A stretch of 64,000 nucleotides of DNA from Anaerolineae bacterium (GCA_013178295.1 JABLWW010000017.1:62001-126000), one strand, 5' to 3'. Numbered from the stretch's first letter, positions 26,903-34,942 are shown. Notes: generated from the sequence alone by a model not told the origin. Numbers and translations are program-made.

Positions 26903-27855
26903 TCACCAACAGCTTCGGCTTTTTTTGCGCGGCTGCGGGCGACAAAGTAAGCAAGGGCAAACACGATCAGCGCGCCAATCACCCCGGCGACAATGGTTGC
27001 CAGCGCCTCATTGGAGATGCCTGGCATAACGTAATCGGGGATGATGTTGTAGAAGGCGTCGCGGGCTGCCTGGATGAAGCCATGCTCTTCTGCCACCCAC
27101 TCCAGTCCGTCGGGGTGCGAAGAAGCCAGCGGCGAAAGCATCGCCAACAGCAGGGTGAGCACACCGCCGCCGATCAGGACAACCTTGTCGCTTGCGCCCC
27201 TGCTTTGCGGGCTGAGCAGGTCGCGCCGCGCGGCGAAGAGGAACGCCAGCGCCCCCAGCGTGATAATGCCCTCGCCGATGCCGATCAGAGCGTGAATTGA
27301 CCCCATCGCCGGGACGGCAATGTTTGCTGGGGAGGTGCCCGAGAGCGCCAGCTGCAAGGCGCAGGAGAGCGAGGCGATGAAGATGGATGCCCACGCAGCA
27401 GCAAACCCGCCTACCAGAATCCCCCAGCGTTGCTGCCCGGTGAGCTTTTGGATCAGGGTGTACACCGCATAGGCGACAAACACGCCCACCACCGCCATGT
27501 TGAACAGGTTGGCGCCCAATGCCAGAATGCCGCCGTCTTGAAAGATCAGCGCCTGTACCGAAACCACCGAGGTCATCACCAGCACCGCTGGCCAGGGACC
27601 GAGCAGGATGGCTGCCAGCGCAGCCCCCAGAAGATGCCCGGACGTGCCGCCAGTGACGGAAAAGTTGAGCATCTGACCGGCAAAGATGGCGGCTGCCAGA
27701 ATCCCCATCAGCGGCACCTGACGCTCGCCCAGGGAGCGGTTGCTTTTGCGCAGCGCAATTGCAATAAATACAATCGAAATGACCCATAGGACAACGGCAA
27801 CCAGATTGGACAGAAAACCGTCCGGGATGTGCATGGGTTTGGGAGAGAAGAGCAT
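26899..27855 (-). CDS. cbiM: Metal-binding ECF component CbiM with C-terminal PDGLE domain
   Basis: A 318-residue fusion of CbiM (S component) and a CbiN-like PDGLE domain ([14 protein letters not shown] near residues 242-255). The metal-site motif MHIPDGF begins at residue 8 when translation starts at ATG 27855, which has GGAGG six bases upstream. In studied relatives the free N-terminal Met-His chelates nickel, so either ATG 27834 is used or the first seven residues are removed. The core [13 protein letters not shown] is intact. It heads the cbiMQO-larBEC operon. Confidence 0.92.
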   Translation of the reverse strand: MLFSPKPMHIPDGFLSNLVAVVLWVISIVFIAIALRKSNRSLGERQVPLMGILAAAIFAGQMLNFSVTGGTSGHLLGAALAAILLGPWPAVLVMTSVVSVQALIFQDGGILALGANLFNMAVVGVFVAYAVYTLIQKLTGQQRWGILVGGFAAAWASIFIASLSCALQLALSGTSPANIAVPAMGSIHALIGIGEGIITLGALAFLFAARRDLLSPQSRGASDKVVLIGGGVLTLLLAMLSPLASSHPDGLEWVAEEHGFIQAARDAFYNIIPDYVMPGISNEALATIVAGVIGALIVFALAYFVARSRAKKAEAVGE

Positions 27856-27911
27856 GTTGAACCTCCAGTATGGTATAAAGGGCTATTAAAATCTGGACAA
27901 TTGAATTATAA

Positions 27912-27939
27912 TGCAAATAATTGCAATTGCAAATATTTG
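27912..27939. promoter_or_regulatory. Overlapping palindromes between cbiM and the Fur-family gene
   Basis: Three overlapping symmetric elements fill this stretch: TGCAA-ATAA-TTGCA (27912-27925), TTGCAATTGCAA (27921-27932) and CAAATATTTG (27930-27939). TATAAT on the plus strand at 27907-27912 abuts them. AT-rich, interlocking boxes of this kind suit a Fur-family repressor, here likely metal-dependent and acting on both directions. Confidence 0.6.
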
Positions 27940-27954
27940 TAACGGAGACGTCCT

Positions 27955-28368
27955 GTGCGAACAACCTCGGTCAACCATTTTATTCTTGAAACGTTGCAAG
28001 ATAGTCAAACGCATCTCAATGCCCATCAGGTGTATGAGCAGGTGCGTCAGCGGCTGCCTTCGTTGAACCCTTCGACGGTTTACCGCGCCCTGGAACGTCT
28101 GGCGCTGGCAGGCAAAATCTCCGTGTCGGATATGGGCTGCGGGGCGGTGGTTTATGAGGCGGTGGGCGGCTGCCGTCATCATCATCTGGTGTGTCATGGC
28201 TGCGGTGCAGTGATCACGCTCGGTGATGATTTGGTCAGAGGGTGGTTTGCGCAGGTCGAAGCCGGGCATCATTTTCAGGTGGCAACCAACCACCTGGTGC
28301 TGTTTGGCTATTGTGAGGCGTGCAGGCAAAAAGGGGAGGGGCAGGAGCAATCCCTGTGGGAGGCGTGA
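27955..28368 (+). CDS. Fur-family metalloregulator (Nur/Zur-like)
   Basis: A 137-residue regulator that starts with GTG behind ACGGAG. A winged helix (residues 5-75) includes LNPSTVYRALERLALAGKI. The dimer domain carries GGCRHHHLVCHGCG and GYCEACRQ, the two CxxC pairs of the structural zinc site plus His metal ligands. It is divergent from cbiM, so nickel sensing in the manner of Nur is the best guess, with Zur or Fur as alternatives. A strong hairpin terminator follows. Confidence 0.88.
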   Translation: MRTTSVNHFILETLQDSQTHLNAHQVYEQVRQRLPSLNPSTVYRALERLALAGKISVSDMGCGAVVYEAVGGCRHHHLVCHGCGAVITLGDDLVRGWFAQVEAGHHFQVATNHLVLFGYCEACRQKGEGQEQSLWEA

Positions 28369-28389
28369 GCTGGCGCTGGCAACAAAGCG

Positions 28390-28413
28390 CACAGGCGGCT
28401 GATGCCGCCTGTG
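28390..28413 (+). terminator. Hairpin terminator after the Fur-family gene
   Basis: CACAGGCGGC (28390-28399) and GCCGCCTGTG (28404-28413) make a perfect 10-bp stem with a TGAT loop, followed by TTGTCTTTCTGTC. It lies between two convergent genes. Confidence 0.75.
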
Positions 28414-28467
28414 TTGTCTTTCTGTCTATTCAGTTGTAAGATGCATCCCCCCGCCGCACCATGCGGG

Positions 28468-30633
28468 CTACGGTGTGGTCAGCACCATGGTACCGGTCTG
28501 GTTGTAATTGATCTCGACGCGGTTGCCGTTGACGCTGTGGGGGACTTCGTTCCAGTTGACCGGCTGCCAGAAAAGGCTGTTTTGGGATTCAGTAGAGGGA
28601 GGGGCGACAAATGACCACACGATACGCGCGCCCTCGGGTAGTTCGGTCAGCGGGGTGAGGTTGTTGGGGTCGCTGCCTTTGAACAGCTGCAGGGTCATGC
28701 CGGAGAAGAACCCCTCGACGTTCTGCGGCAGAGTGTTTTCGCTCTCACTCACCAGCGAAGCCCAGAAGTCGCCGCACAGCCCATAGATGAGGACGCGGTC
28801 GCCGTTGGGAAGAGAGATGACAAACGGTTCATCGCAAGCAACCTTCACCAGCCCGCCGCCGGTAACCGGGATGGGCAACCCGCTGGGGCTGCTGCCTTCA
28901 GATGGGTCGTCGGAAGCGCCATCATCCAGCGGTTCACCATCGCCGCCGTCCACGCCGCAATCCAGCCAGGGGTCAAAGAGGACGTTGTCGCTCACCGGAC
29001 TGCCTGTGGCACCAGGGTTGAGGTCGGGGTGGTAGGGACCGCTGGCAGAACCCCAGCAGTTCCAGCGCGCATCTACAATGAATTCACCGGAGTCAAAATC
29101 CGTTTCTTCATCAAAAAGGGAAAAGGAGGGTACGAAGTCGTTTTCATTGTTCACCCCAAACCCCACCCAATTGAGGATGTCGTTGTAGTGAATCTGGATA
29201 TTGCTTTCGTAAGGCACGCCCGAGATGTAAATACCCCAGTCGTCATCTCCGCCGGCGCCGTTGAACAGATTGTGGGTGATGCTCCAGTTGCCCGTGCCGT
29301 ATCCACCAATGTATAGCCCGTCCACGTAGGATGCTGTCTGGTTAACTTTTTGCACCGTGTTGTTGAGGAAGCTGTTGTTGCCGCCAAAGTTTTGTAGGCT
29401 GACTAACGCCGTAAAGCTAAGATCGATATCTTTGCCAGTGAAGACGTTGTTGGCAATGGTCGAATCTTGAAAGCCGTTCAAATCCATGGCGTAGCCATTG
29501 GTGGTTACCTGGTTGTTGTTAAAGTCCAATGTATGCCCGTAACCCTCGCCATAGACTGATCTCATGCTCCCTGCGATGGGGAATGTGGATTGGATGACGT
29601 TCTCTTCAATGGTGATTGTGGGGGTATCCTCCTCTTCGAGGTAATCTTCGCCTTCTTCATCGTCTGCGGCGACGAAGAAATCATCGTCTTCATGCGGGGC
29701 GAAGAGGATGGCGTACTGGTATTCGCCCGGCACGCTGGTGATGGTGAAACCTGAAAGCAAGATGCTGCTGCCGTTAGTCAGAATGGTTACGACAGCTTCG
29801 CCGCCGCTCACCCCGTTGAGGAAAGTAGTTGCTGCGCCAGCGCCTACCAGCGAGACGGTCTTGCGGATGACGATGTTCTCGTTGTATGTTCCGGCTTCAA
29901 CATAGACGGTTTTTCCATCCGAGCGGCTGTCGTCCAGGGCGTCCTGGATGGGCGTGCTGCTGGTGTTACATTCGGTGACAGCAGGAAGACAGATGCCTGT
30001 GGCGGAGTATCCAACAATGACGCCGCCGCCAGCGTCAAACCATGGGTCGGCAACGGAACCCGGGCTGAGCGCTTCCATCGCCTCTTTGCTGGCAAGCGGC
30101 ACTTCTTCGCCTTCTTCGTCAAGCACCACGATCTCGCTGTCTTGCTCGGCTGCCTGTACCAAAAGTTCTGCAATGGGAGTTTCTTCGGAGTCGCTCCCGC
30201 CGCTGTCAGGTGGGGCGCTTTCGCCGCCGCTGTCGGAGGGAGCGCTTTCGCCGCCGCTGTCAGGTGGGGCGCTTTCGCCGCCGCTGTCGGAGGGAGCGCT
30301 TTCGCCGCCGCTGTCAGGTGGGGCGCTTTCGCCGCCGCTGTCGGAGGGAGCGCTTTCGCCGCCGCTGTCGGAGGGAGCGCTTTCGCCGCCGCTGTCGGAG
30401 GGAGCGCTTTCGCCGCCGCTGTCGGAGGGAGCGCTTTCGCCGCCGCTGTCGGAGGGGGCGCTTTCGCCGCCGCTGTCGGAGGGAGCGGGGCTGCTTTCCG
30501 CTGGCGGTGCGCCGCCGTCTGGGGGCGGGGGATTATCCTGAGCGTACACCGGCACGCCGACAGGGACAAAAAGCCCGATGGCGAAAACAACGATAATCGC
30601 CCATTTGAGCGATTGTTTTAATTTGATTTTCAT
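28468..30633 (-). CDS. Secreted parallel beta-helix protein with Ser/Asp/Pro repeat stalk
   Basis: A 721-residue exported protein. ATG 30633 follows AGGAGGTGAAC. A signal peptide ends near VYA (residue 31). Residues 48-146 are eleven 9-residue units of the type ESAPSDSGG, likely a flexible stalk. Residues about 205-560 show the right-handed beta-helix pattern (YVEAGTYNENIVIRKTVSLV and many N-rich turns), as in pectate lyase and NosD-like folds. The C-terminus, starting at IPVTGGGLVKVACDEPF, looks like a domain I have seen repeatedly in Chloroflexi surface proteins. Ligand and function are unknown. Confidence 0.8.
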   Translation of the reverse strand: MKIKLKQSLKWAIIVVFAIGLFVPVGVPVYAQDNPPPPDGGAPPAESSPAPSDSGGESAPSDSGGESAPSDSGGESAPSDSGGESAPSDSGGESAPSDSGGESAPPDSGGESAPSDSGGESAPPDSGGESAPSDSGGESAPPDSGGSDSEETPIAELLVQAAEQDSEIVVLDEEGEEVPLASKEAMEALSPGSVADPWFDAGGGVIVGYSATGICLPAVTECNTSSTPIQDALDDSRSDGKTVYVEAGTYNENIVIRKTVSLVGAGAATTFLNGVSGGEAVVTILTNGSSILLSGFTITSVPGEYQYAILFAPHEDDDFFVAADDEEGEDYLEEEDTPTITIEENVIQSTFPIAGSMRSVYGEGYGHTLDFNNNQVTTNGYAMDLNGFQDSTIANNVFTGKDIDLSFTALVSLQNFGGNNSFLNNTVQKVNQTASYVDGLYIGGYGTGNWSITHNLFNGAGGDDDWGIYISGVPYESNIQIHYNDILNWVGFGVNNENDFVPSFSLFDEETDFDSGEFIVDARWNCWGSASGPYHPDLNPGATGSPVSDNVLFDPWLDCGVDGGDGEPLDDGASDDPSEGSSPSGLPIPVTGGGLVKVACDEPFVISLPNGDRVLIYGLCGDFWASLVSESENTLPQNVEGFFSGMTLQLFKGSDPNNLTPLTELPEGARIVWSFVAPPSTESQNSLFWQPVNWNEVPHSVNGNRVEINYNQTGTMVLTTP
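30196..30492 (-). repeat. Eleven tandem 27-bp units inside the beta-helix gene
   Basis: The units encode S/E-S/P-A-P-S/P-D-S-G-G. The five units nearest the beta-helix (the C-terminal end of the array) alternate P and S at position 5, giving a 54-bp higher-order period, while the others are nearly identical. Near-identity at DNA level points to recent slippage or recombination and predicts length variation. Confidence 0.9.
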
Positions 30634-30693
30634 GTTCACCTCCTATATTCAAAACAGGCTGTTTCCTGGGTGTGAGGGGAGAGAGAGGGGAAA

Positions 30694-30996
30694 TCAGCTA
30701 AAAAGGATAAAATATATCCAATTATATACAAAAAGAAGACCGATGTCAAGTATCAATTTTGGGGAGAATTGCGGCATGGGGCAGAGCAGCACATCCAGTG
30801 AATGAGTACGCGGGTATGCAACATTCATTGCTGTCAGCAGGGCTTTGAGCGCCTTTTCAACAGATTGCTGGGCATGATAGCAGGCATCCTCTCGTAATAT
30901 ACCGGGGGTCTCCAGGGCTGTCTTGCATAGCACGAGGTCCGAACGAGCACGCCCGAGCCACTCTTTTACCCAATCATGGGGCGGTTGGGCGCTCAT
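30694..30996 (-). CDS. HEPN-domain protein, C-terminally truncated
   Basis: A 100-residue HEPN protein of the HepT-like kind paired with a nucleotidyltransferase. The usual N-terminal helices are clear (DACYHAQQSVEKALKALLTA) and the RTHSL segment is near residue 68, but after about residue 74 the chain diverges into a hydrophobic tail with no likeness to the family; the final helices seen in relatives are missing. That tail is encoded by the promoter region of the beta-helix gene. It overlaps the MNT gene by 23 bp. It may be a decayed toxin. Confidence 0.7.
   Translation of the reverse strand: MSAQPPHDWVKEWLGRARSDLVLCKTALETPGILREDACYHAQQSVEKALKALLTAMNVAYPRTHSLDVLLCPMPQFSPKLILDIGLLFVYNWIYFILFS
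30721..30749 (-). promoter_or_regulatory. Consensus promoter of the beta-helix gene
   Basis: Reading the minus strand, TTGACA (30749-30744) and TATAAT (30726-30721) are spaced by 17 bp, a full consensus sigma-70 promoter about 90 bp before the ATG at 30633. It lies inside the 3' part of the HEPN reading frame. Confidence 0.8.
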
Positions 30997-31312
30997 AGAT
31001 CACTTTTCCTTCCAGGAGGGCAGATTGGTATACCAATCCGTTGGTATGCCGGTAGCGTTCCAAGCGCTGCGGGGTCGTTACCAAAATATCCACCGGTACA
31101 GCTAGGCCGCGCAGGGCGCGTAGCAAACGCACGCTCTCCGCACGAGGTTTTTCAACACCTTCAAGTACCACCAACAAGTCCAGATCGCTGTCATCTCTGG
31201 CATCGCCGCGCGCATGCGAGCCAAACAAGATGATCTTTTCGGGTTTGCTCACTGCCAGGATGCGTCGGGTGATCTCGGGTAGTTCTTCGAGAGGCGCACG
31301 GTTTGGTGTCAT
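30974..31312 (-). CDS. MNT-type minimal nucleotidyltransferase
   Basis: A 112-residue nucleotidyltransferase of the MntA kind. The catalytic core FGSHARGDARDDSDLDLLVV near residues 30-49 has the GS motif and paired Asp residues, with a third acidic site at VPVDILV near 74. Such proteins neutralise HEPN RNase toxins by AMPylating them. It precedes and overlaps the truncated HEPN gene. All catalytic residues look intact. Confidence 0.88.
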   Translation of the reverse strand: MTPNRAPLEELPEITRRILAVSKPEKIILFGSHARGDARDDSDLDLLVVLEGVEKPRAESVRLLRALRGLAVPVDILVTTPQRLERYRHTNGLVYQSALLEGKVIYERPTAP

Positions 31313-31349
31313 GATACTATTATAGAATAATATTGATACTTAGGCGAGG

Positions 31350-32417
31350 TCAACAAGAGAAACCTTTGGTTTGTTCATGCTCCAGCAGTTTCTGCTTGCG
31401 TTCAATTCCCCAGCGGTAGCCGCCCAGCCCGCCGTCGCTGCGCACCACGCGGTGGCAAGGGATGACCAGGGCGGCCGGGTTGGCGGCACAGGCGTTGGCA
31501 ACCGCCCGCACTGCCGAGGGGCTGCCGATGTCTTCCGCCACCTGAGCATAGGTGCGCGTTTCGCTGGGCGGGATGCGCTGCAACGCCTGCCAGACGCGCA
31601 TCTGAAAAGCGCTGCCGCGCACGTCCAACGGCAGGTCGGGGTGCGGCAGGCTGCTCTCTAAATAGGCAAGCAGGGTTTGCACCCACGTACTGTGGGTGTC
31701 GTCGCGCAGCAATGTAGCCGAGCGAAATTCATCTTGCAGCGTTTGTTCCAGTTCATCTTCCCGATCGCCCAGCCGCACGGCGCACACGCCGCGCTCTGTG
31801 TGTGCCACCAGCAGTTTACCCAGCGGGCAGTCGGTGATGGTGTAGTAAATGCGTTCCCCGCTGCCCTGCCTGCGGTATGCGGCGGGCGTCATGCCGAGCA
31901 TCGAGTCGGCTCTTTCGTAGACGCGGCTGGGGGATGTGAAACCGGCTTCATAAATCGCCTGACTGACGGCGCTGCCCTTCTCCAGAGCGGCTCTGAGCGT
32001 TCCCATACGGCGGGCAAGCAGATACCCCGCTGGGGAGATTCCGGTATAAGCTTTGAAAAGGCGCTGCAGATGATTGGGGCTGGTGTGGAAGTGCTTTCCC
32101 AGTTTTGCCAGGGTGATGGCTTGTTGGTAGTGCGCATCCAAAAAGCGACATACGTCGGCAATCAGCTCCAGCTGCGGGTCAACGGGGTGGGCTTCGTCCG
32201 GCTGGCAGCGTTTGCAGGGGCGGAAACCGGCGGCTTTTGCCAGTTGTGGGAGGCGGAAAAAGCGCACGTTCTCGCGGCGCGGGGTGCGCGCCGGGCATGA
32301 GGGGCGGCAGTAGATGCCGGTAGTGCGCACTGCCAGGACAAACTGCCCATCGAAGGCGGGGTCTTTTCCCAGACATGCCTGCCAGAAAATATCTTCAGTT
32401 TTTTGTTTAGGTGTCAT
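31350..32417 (-). CDS. ada: Ada-type methylation sensor and DNA-alkyl transferase
   Basis: A 355-residue three-part protein. Residues 1-80 are the AdaA zinc domain with four Cys in GIYCRPSCPAR and FRPCKRCQP; one takes methyl groups from phosphotriesters. Residues about 85-185 are an AraC-type helix-turn-helix. Residues 190-350 are the O6-methylguanine transferase with catalytic IPCHRVV. Length and order match Ada, so it should sense alkylation and activate repair genes, including its own. No alkA partner is adjacent. Confidence 0.93.
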   Translation of the reverse strand: MTPKQKTEDIFWQACLGKDPAFDGQFVLAVRTTGIYCRPSCPARTPRRENVRFFRLPQLAKAAGFRPCKRCQPDEAHPVDPQLELIADVCRFLDAHYQQAITLAKLGKHFHTSPNHLQRLFKAYTGISPAGYLLARRMGTLRAALEKGSAVSQAIYEAGFTSPSRVYERADSMLGMTPAAYRRQGSGERIYYTITDCPLGKLLVAHTERGVCAVRLGDREDELEQTLQDEFRSATLLRDDTHSTWVQTLLAYLESSLPHPDLPLDVRGSAFQMRVWQALQRIPPSETRTYAQVAEDIGSPSAVRAVANACAANPAALVIPCHRVVRSDGGLGGYRWGIERKQKLLEHEQTKGFSC

Positions 32418-32468
32418 GCAGATATTATACGATGCGGCGCGGGGCGTTTCTATCCACTTCTTGCGCGC

Positions 32469-33452
32469 TCATTCGCTCTGGCTGCGGCGTTTCCACCACT
32501 CCAGTGTATCGGCGATGGTTGTGTGCAGCGGGCGCGGGCGGTATCCCAGCTCGCGGCGCGCTTTTTGGCAGCTAAAGCAGGAATTGTCGCTCACCGTCTG
32601 CAGGGCGTAAGTGGTGAAGCTGGGAGTGGTTTTTGTCCAGCGGTAGATGTAGTTCATCAGCGCTGCGGCGGCTTTTGCCAGACCGCGTGGCAGGATAAGC
32701 AGTTCGGACTGGATGCCGACAAGCTCCTGCACGATGGTGCGTATCTGCGCCAGGTGGACGCGGTTGCCTGACAGGATGTAGATTTCGCCGCGCCGCCCCT
32801 TTTCACAGGCGAGGATTAACCCATGCGCCACGTCGCGCACATCCACAAAGTCATAGGCGCCGTCCACCAGCACGTGCGGCTTTTTGCGTGCAAAGCCGAG
32901 GATGGTTTGCCCCATCTCGGATTGCAAAAAGTCATACGGACCGATCACACCGGTCGGGCAAGCGATGACGGCATCCAATCCCTCTTTAACCACCTCGAGC
33001 AGCGCCAGAGTGCCTTCGGCTTTGGTGCGGTCGTAGGCGCCAGCTGGGCTGTCTGGGGCAAGCGGGGTGGTTTCGTCAATGGTGTGCCCCAGCGGCAGAC
33101 GCTTGAAGGCATGGATGGAACTGACATGCACCATGCGCCGCACACCAGCCTGGAGCGCAGCGCGGGCAACGTTGCGCACCCCTTCCACATTGACGCGGCG
33201 CATCAATGCCTCAGCGCCAGGAACGATGGAGATGATGCCTGCCAGATGATAGACAAACTCCACCCCCTGCATGGCGCGCTCCAGCGAGATGGGATCGAGG
33301 ACGTTGCCCTCTACCCGCTCAATCGGCAGCCCATCAAGCGAGGGGCAGGCTTCGCCCGGCAGCACCAGGGCGCGCACCCTTTTCCGTCTGGCAATCAGCT
33401 CGCGCACCAGAACGTTGCCGACATGCCCGCTGGCGCCGGTCACCAGAATCAT
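32469..33452 (-). CDS. NAD-dependent epimerase/dehydratase family protein
   Basis: A 327-residue extended short-chain dehydrogenase. The Rossmann motif TGASGHVGNVLVREL begins at residue 5, and the catalytic pair is YDRTK near residue 140 with Ser in VHVSSIHAF near 112. It resembles dihydroflavonol-4-reductase/sterol-type reductases more than sugar nucleotide epimerases. ATG 33452 overlaps the stop of the TetR gene upstream, so the two form one operon and the enzyme is probably controlled by that repressor. The substrate is unknown. Confidence 0.87.
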   Translation of the reverse strand: MILVTGASGHVGNVLVRELIARRKRVRALVLPGEACPSLDGLPIERVEGNVLDPISLERAMQGVEFVYHLAGIISIVPGAEALMRRVNVEGVRNVARAALQAGVRRMVHVSSIHAFKRLPLGHTIDETTPLAPDSPAGAYDRTKAEGTLALLEVVKEGLDAVIACPTGVIGPYDFLQSEMGQTILGFARKKPHVLVDGAYDFVDVRDVAHGLILACEKGRRGEIYILSGNRVHLAQIRTIVQELVGIQSELLILPRGLAKAAAALMNYIYRWTKTTPSFTTYALQTVSDNSCFSCQKARRELGYRPRPLHTTIADTLEWWKRRSQSE

Positions 33453-34060
33453 GGCGCGCCTCCCTCTGGTTTTTGTAACCCGTGCAGCAACAGGTGGATG
33501 GCGTCTTCAGTCGCCTGTGCCCAGTCTGCGCCCTGCGGGTCAACCAGATGTTGGAGAAACAGACCGCTGGTGAGTGAGATGAGCGTCTGTGCGGCGGCGA
33601 GGGCGTTGACCGGTTGCAGCGTGCCTTCGTCAACCCCTTGCTGGATGAGATCGGCAAAGTAGCGCTGAAAACGGCGGTAGGGGGCAATGATTGCCTGACG
33701 GACGGCTGCGTCGCGGCTGGCTTGCGACCAGAACTCGAGGAGGAAGGATGTCTGCGGGCTGTTGGAGTGGAAGATTAGCCGTGCCATGCGCGCCATGTTG
33801 GTCAGTCGTTCGGGGACGCTGTTTGCCGTGCTGGCAGCGCGGGTAAGCGTTTGCTCCAGGTCTGTCAGCCAGTCGCCCAGCAGGCTCTGAAAGAGCGCCT
33901 GTTTTCCGGCAAAGTGGTGGTAAAAGGCGCCTTTGCTCACCCCAGCTGCCTGACAGATTTCTGCCACACCGCTGGCTGCGTAGCCGTAGCGTGCAAAGCA
34001 ATCCAGGGCGGCAGCCAGAATGCGGGTGCGGGTTTCTTCGGAGCGTTGTTGATTTTTCAT
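33449..34060 (-). CDS. TetR/AcrR-family repressor
   Basis: A 203-residue TetR-like regulator. Residues 10-56 form the DNA-binding domain (RILAAALDCFARYGYAASGV, then GVSKGAFYHHFAGKQALF), and the rest is an all-helical ligand domain with a TetR_C-like end. A near-palindrome and strong promoter lie immediately upstream, so it most likely represses itself and the epimerase gene it overlaps. Its ligand may be the epimerase substrate (inference). Confidence 0.9.
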   Translation of the reverse strand: MKNQQRSEETRTRILAAALDCFARYGYAASGVAEICQAAGVSKGAFYHHFAGKQALFQSLLGDWLTDLEQTLTRAASTANSVPERLTNMARMARLIFHSNSPQTSFLLEFWSQASRDAAVRQAIIAPYRRFQRYFADLIQQGVDEGTLQPVNALAAAQTLISLTSGLFLQHLVDPQGADWAQATEDAIHLLLHGLQKPEGGAP

Positions 34061-34076
34061 GTCTATCGTTTAAAAA

Positions 34077-34126
34077 ACCGACTGGTTGGTATGTTTTTAT
34101 TATATGCTGTTTGACCGGTTTGTCAA
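34077..34126 (-). promoter_or_regulatory. Promoter and operator of the TetR-epimerase operon
   Basis: On the minus strand TTGACA (34126-34121) and TATAAT (34104-34099) are 16 bp apart. Just downstream is ACCGACTGGTTGGT (34077-34090), of the form ACCnACnnGTnGGT typical of TetR operators, ending 16 bp before the start codon. A second symmetric pair, TTGAC and GTCAA, spans 34111-34126 over the -35. Confidence 0.75.
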
Positions 34127-34175
34127 TCCCCAAAAAGCGCGCTTGCCCTGTGTTTTGGCTGAGACTCTGCCATGC

Positions 34176-34209
34176 TTGACAATTGGCTCTGGATGCACTA
34201 CAATGTAGT
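34176..34209 (+). promoter_or_regulatory. Promoter and operator of the second toxin-antitoxin pair
   Basis: TTGACA (34176-34181) and TACAAT (34199-34204) are 17 bp apart. The perfect inverted repeat ACTACA-A-TGTAGT (34197-34209) covers the -10 box, an ideal site for antitoxin autorepression. Confidence 0.75.
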
Positions 34210-34233
34210 CACAAAAGGAACCAATGTGTTGCC

Positions 34234-34491
34234 ATGACAAAAGAAATCGGCATTCGTGAATTAAAAACGCGCGCATCCGAACTGGTGCGCAGCGTGCGTG
34301 AACAGCGAACCCGCTATATCATTACCCAGCGCGGCAAAGCGGCTGCTCTGCTTGTCCCCCTGGATGGAGAAATTAGACAAGCGGATGCTGATGCCGTCTG
34401 GAAAAGATTGGAAAGCCTGCGAGAGGAACTGGGCAAAGGCTGGCAAAACGACAAGCATTCCGTAGACCTGCTTTCAGAGATGCGCCGATGA
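34234..34491 (+). CDS. Antitoxin, Phd/YefM (VapB-like) type
   Basis: An 85-residue antitoxin. ATG 34234 is chosen although the nearest purine box, AAAGGAA, is 12 bases away; no closer in-frame start exists that keeps the family N-terminus IGIRELKTRASELVRSVREQ. It continues with YIITQRGKAAALLVPLDGE, the Phd/YefM DNA-binding pattern. It overlaps the PIN toxin by 4 bp. The palindrome over its promoter is the likely operator. Confidence 0.87.
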   Translation: MTKEIGIRELKTRASELVRSVREQRTRYIITQRGKAAALLVPLDGEIRQADADAVWKRLESLREELGKGWQNDKHSVDLLSEMRR

Positions 34492-34901
34492 ATTCGCCGC
34501 TCACGGTGGATGCCAGTGTTTTTGTCAACGCCTTCAGCCCCACTGAGCAAGGCAGTCTGCAAAGCTGGCGTTTCCTCGCAGAGCAAAAAGCGAACGGTGT
34601 CCCGCTCATCGCTCCTGTCCTGTTGTTGACAGAATTAGCCGCTGCGATTACCCGCAAGCAAAACAATGCTGAGCTTGCCCTGAGGCTGGCGCTTGAGGTG
34701 AAAAACCTTCCTAATCTAACGCTGATTGATGTGGATGCGTCGCTGGTGGAGCTTTCTTCTGAAATCGCTGCCCGTCACCGGCTGCGCGGTGTTGATGCAA
34801 TCTATGCCGCAGTTGCGCAACGTTTTGCCACGCCGCTGGTGACACTAGACCGTGAACAACTCGAACGGCTTGAGGGGCTTATCCCTGTGCGCAAACCTTA
34901 A
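34488..34901 (+). CDS. PIN-domain toxin, VapC-like
   Basis: A 137-residue PIN RNase coupled by ATGA to its antitoxin. Metal-binding acids are Asp in TVDASVFVNAF near residue 8, Glu in LLLTELAAAIT near 49, Asp in LRGVDAIYAAVA near 102 and Asp in VTLDREQLER near 121. It is a different sequence from the PIN gene at 19838, so the two loci are independent. It ends 41 bp before the convergent cofC stop. Confidence 0.9.
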   Translation: MNSPLTVDASVFVNAFSPTEQGSLQSWRFLAEQKANGVPLIAPVLLLTELAAAITRKQNNAELALRLALEVKNLPNLTLIDVDASLVELSSEIAARHRLRGVDAIYAAVAQRFATPLVTLDREQLERLEGLIPVRKP

Positions 34902-34942
34902 TCGCATCCTCAGTAAAAGCGAACTGATTGCAGACGCCATCA

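Noticed and set aside
30196-30492. Regular repeats considered as a CRISPR array
   Set aside because: Units are contiguous 27-bp coding repeats without spacers, in frame with a secreted protein.
29948-30621. Plus-strand frames opposite the repeat region
   Set aside because: They are the complementary reading of the 27-bp repeats and have no start signals or family likeness.
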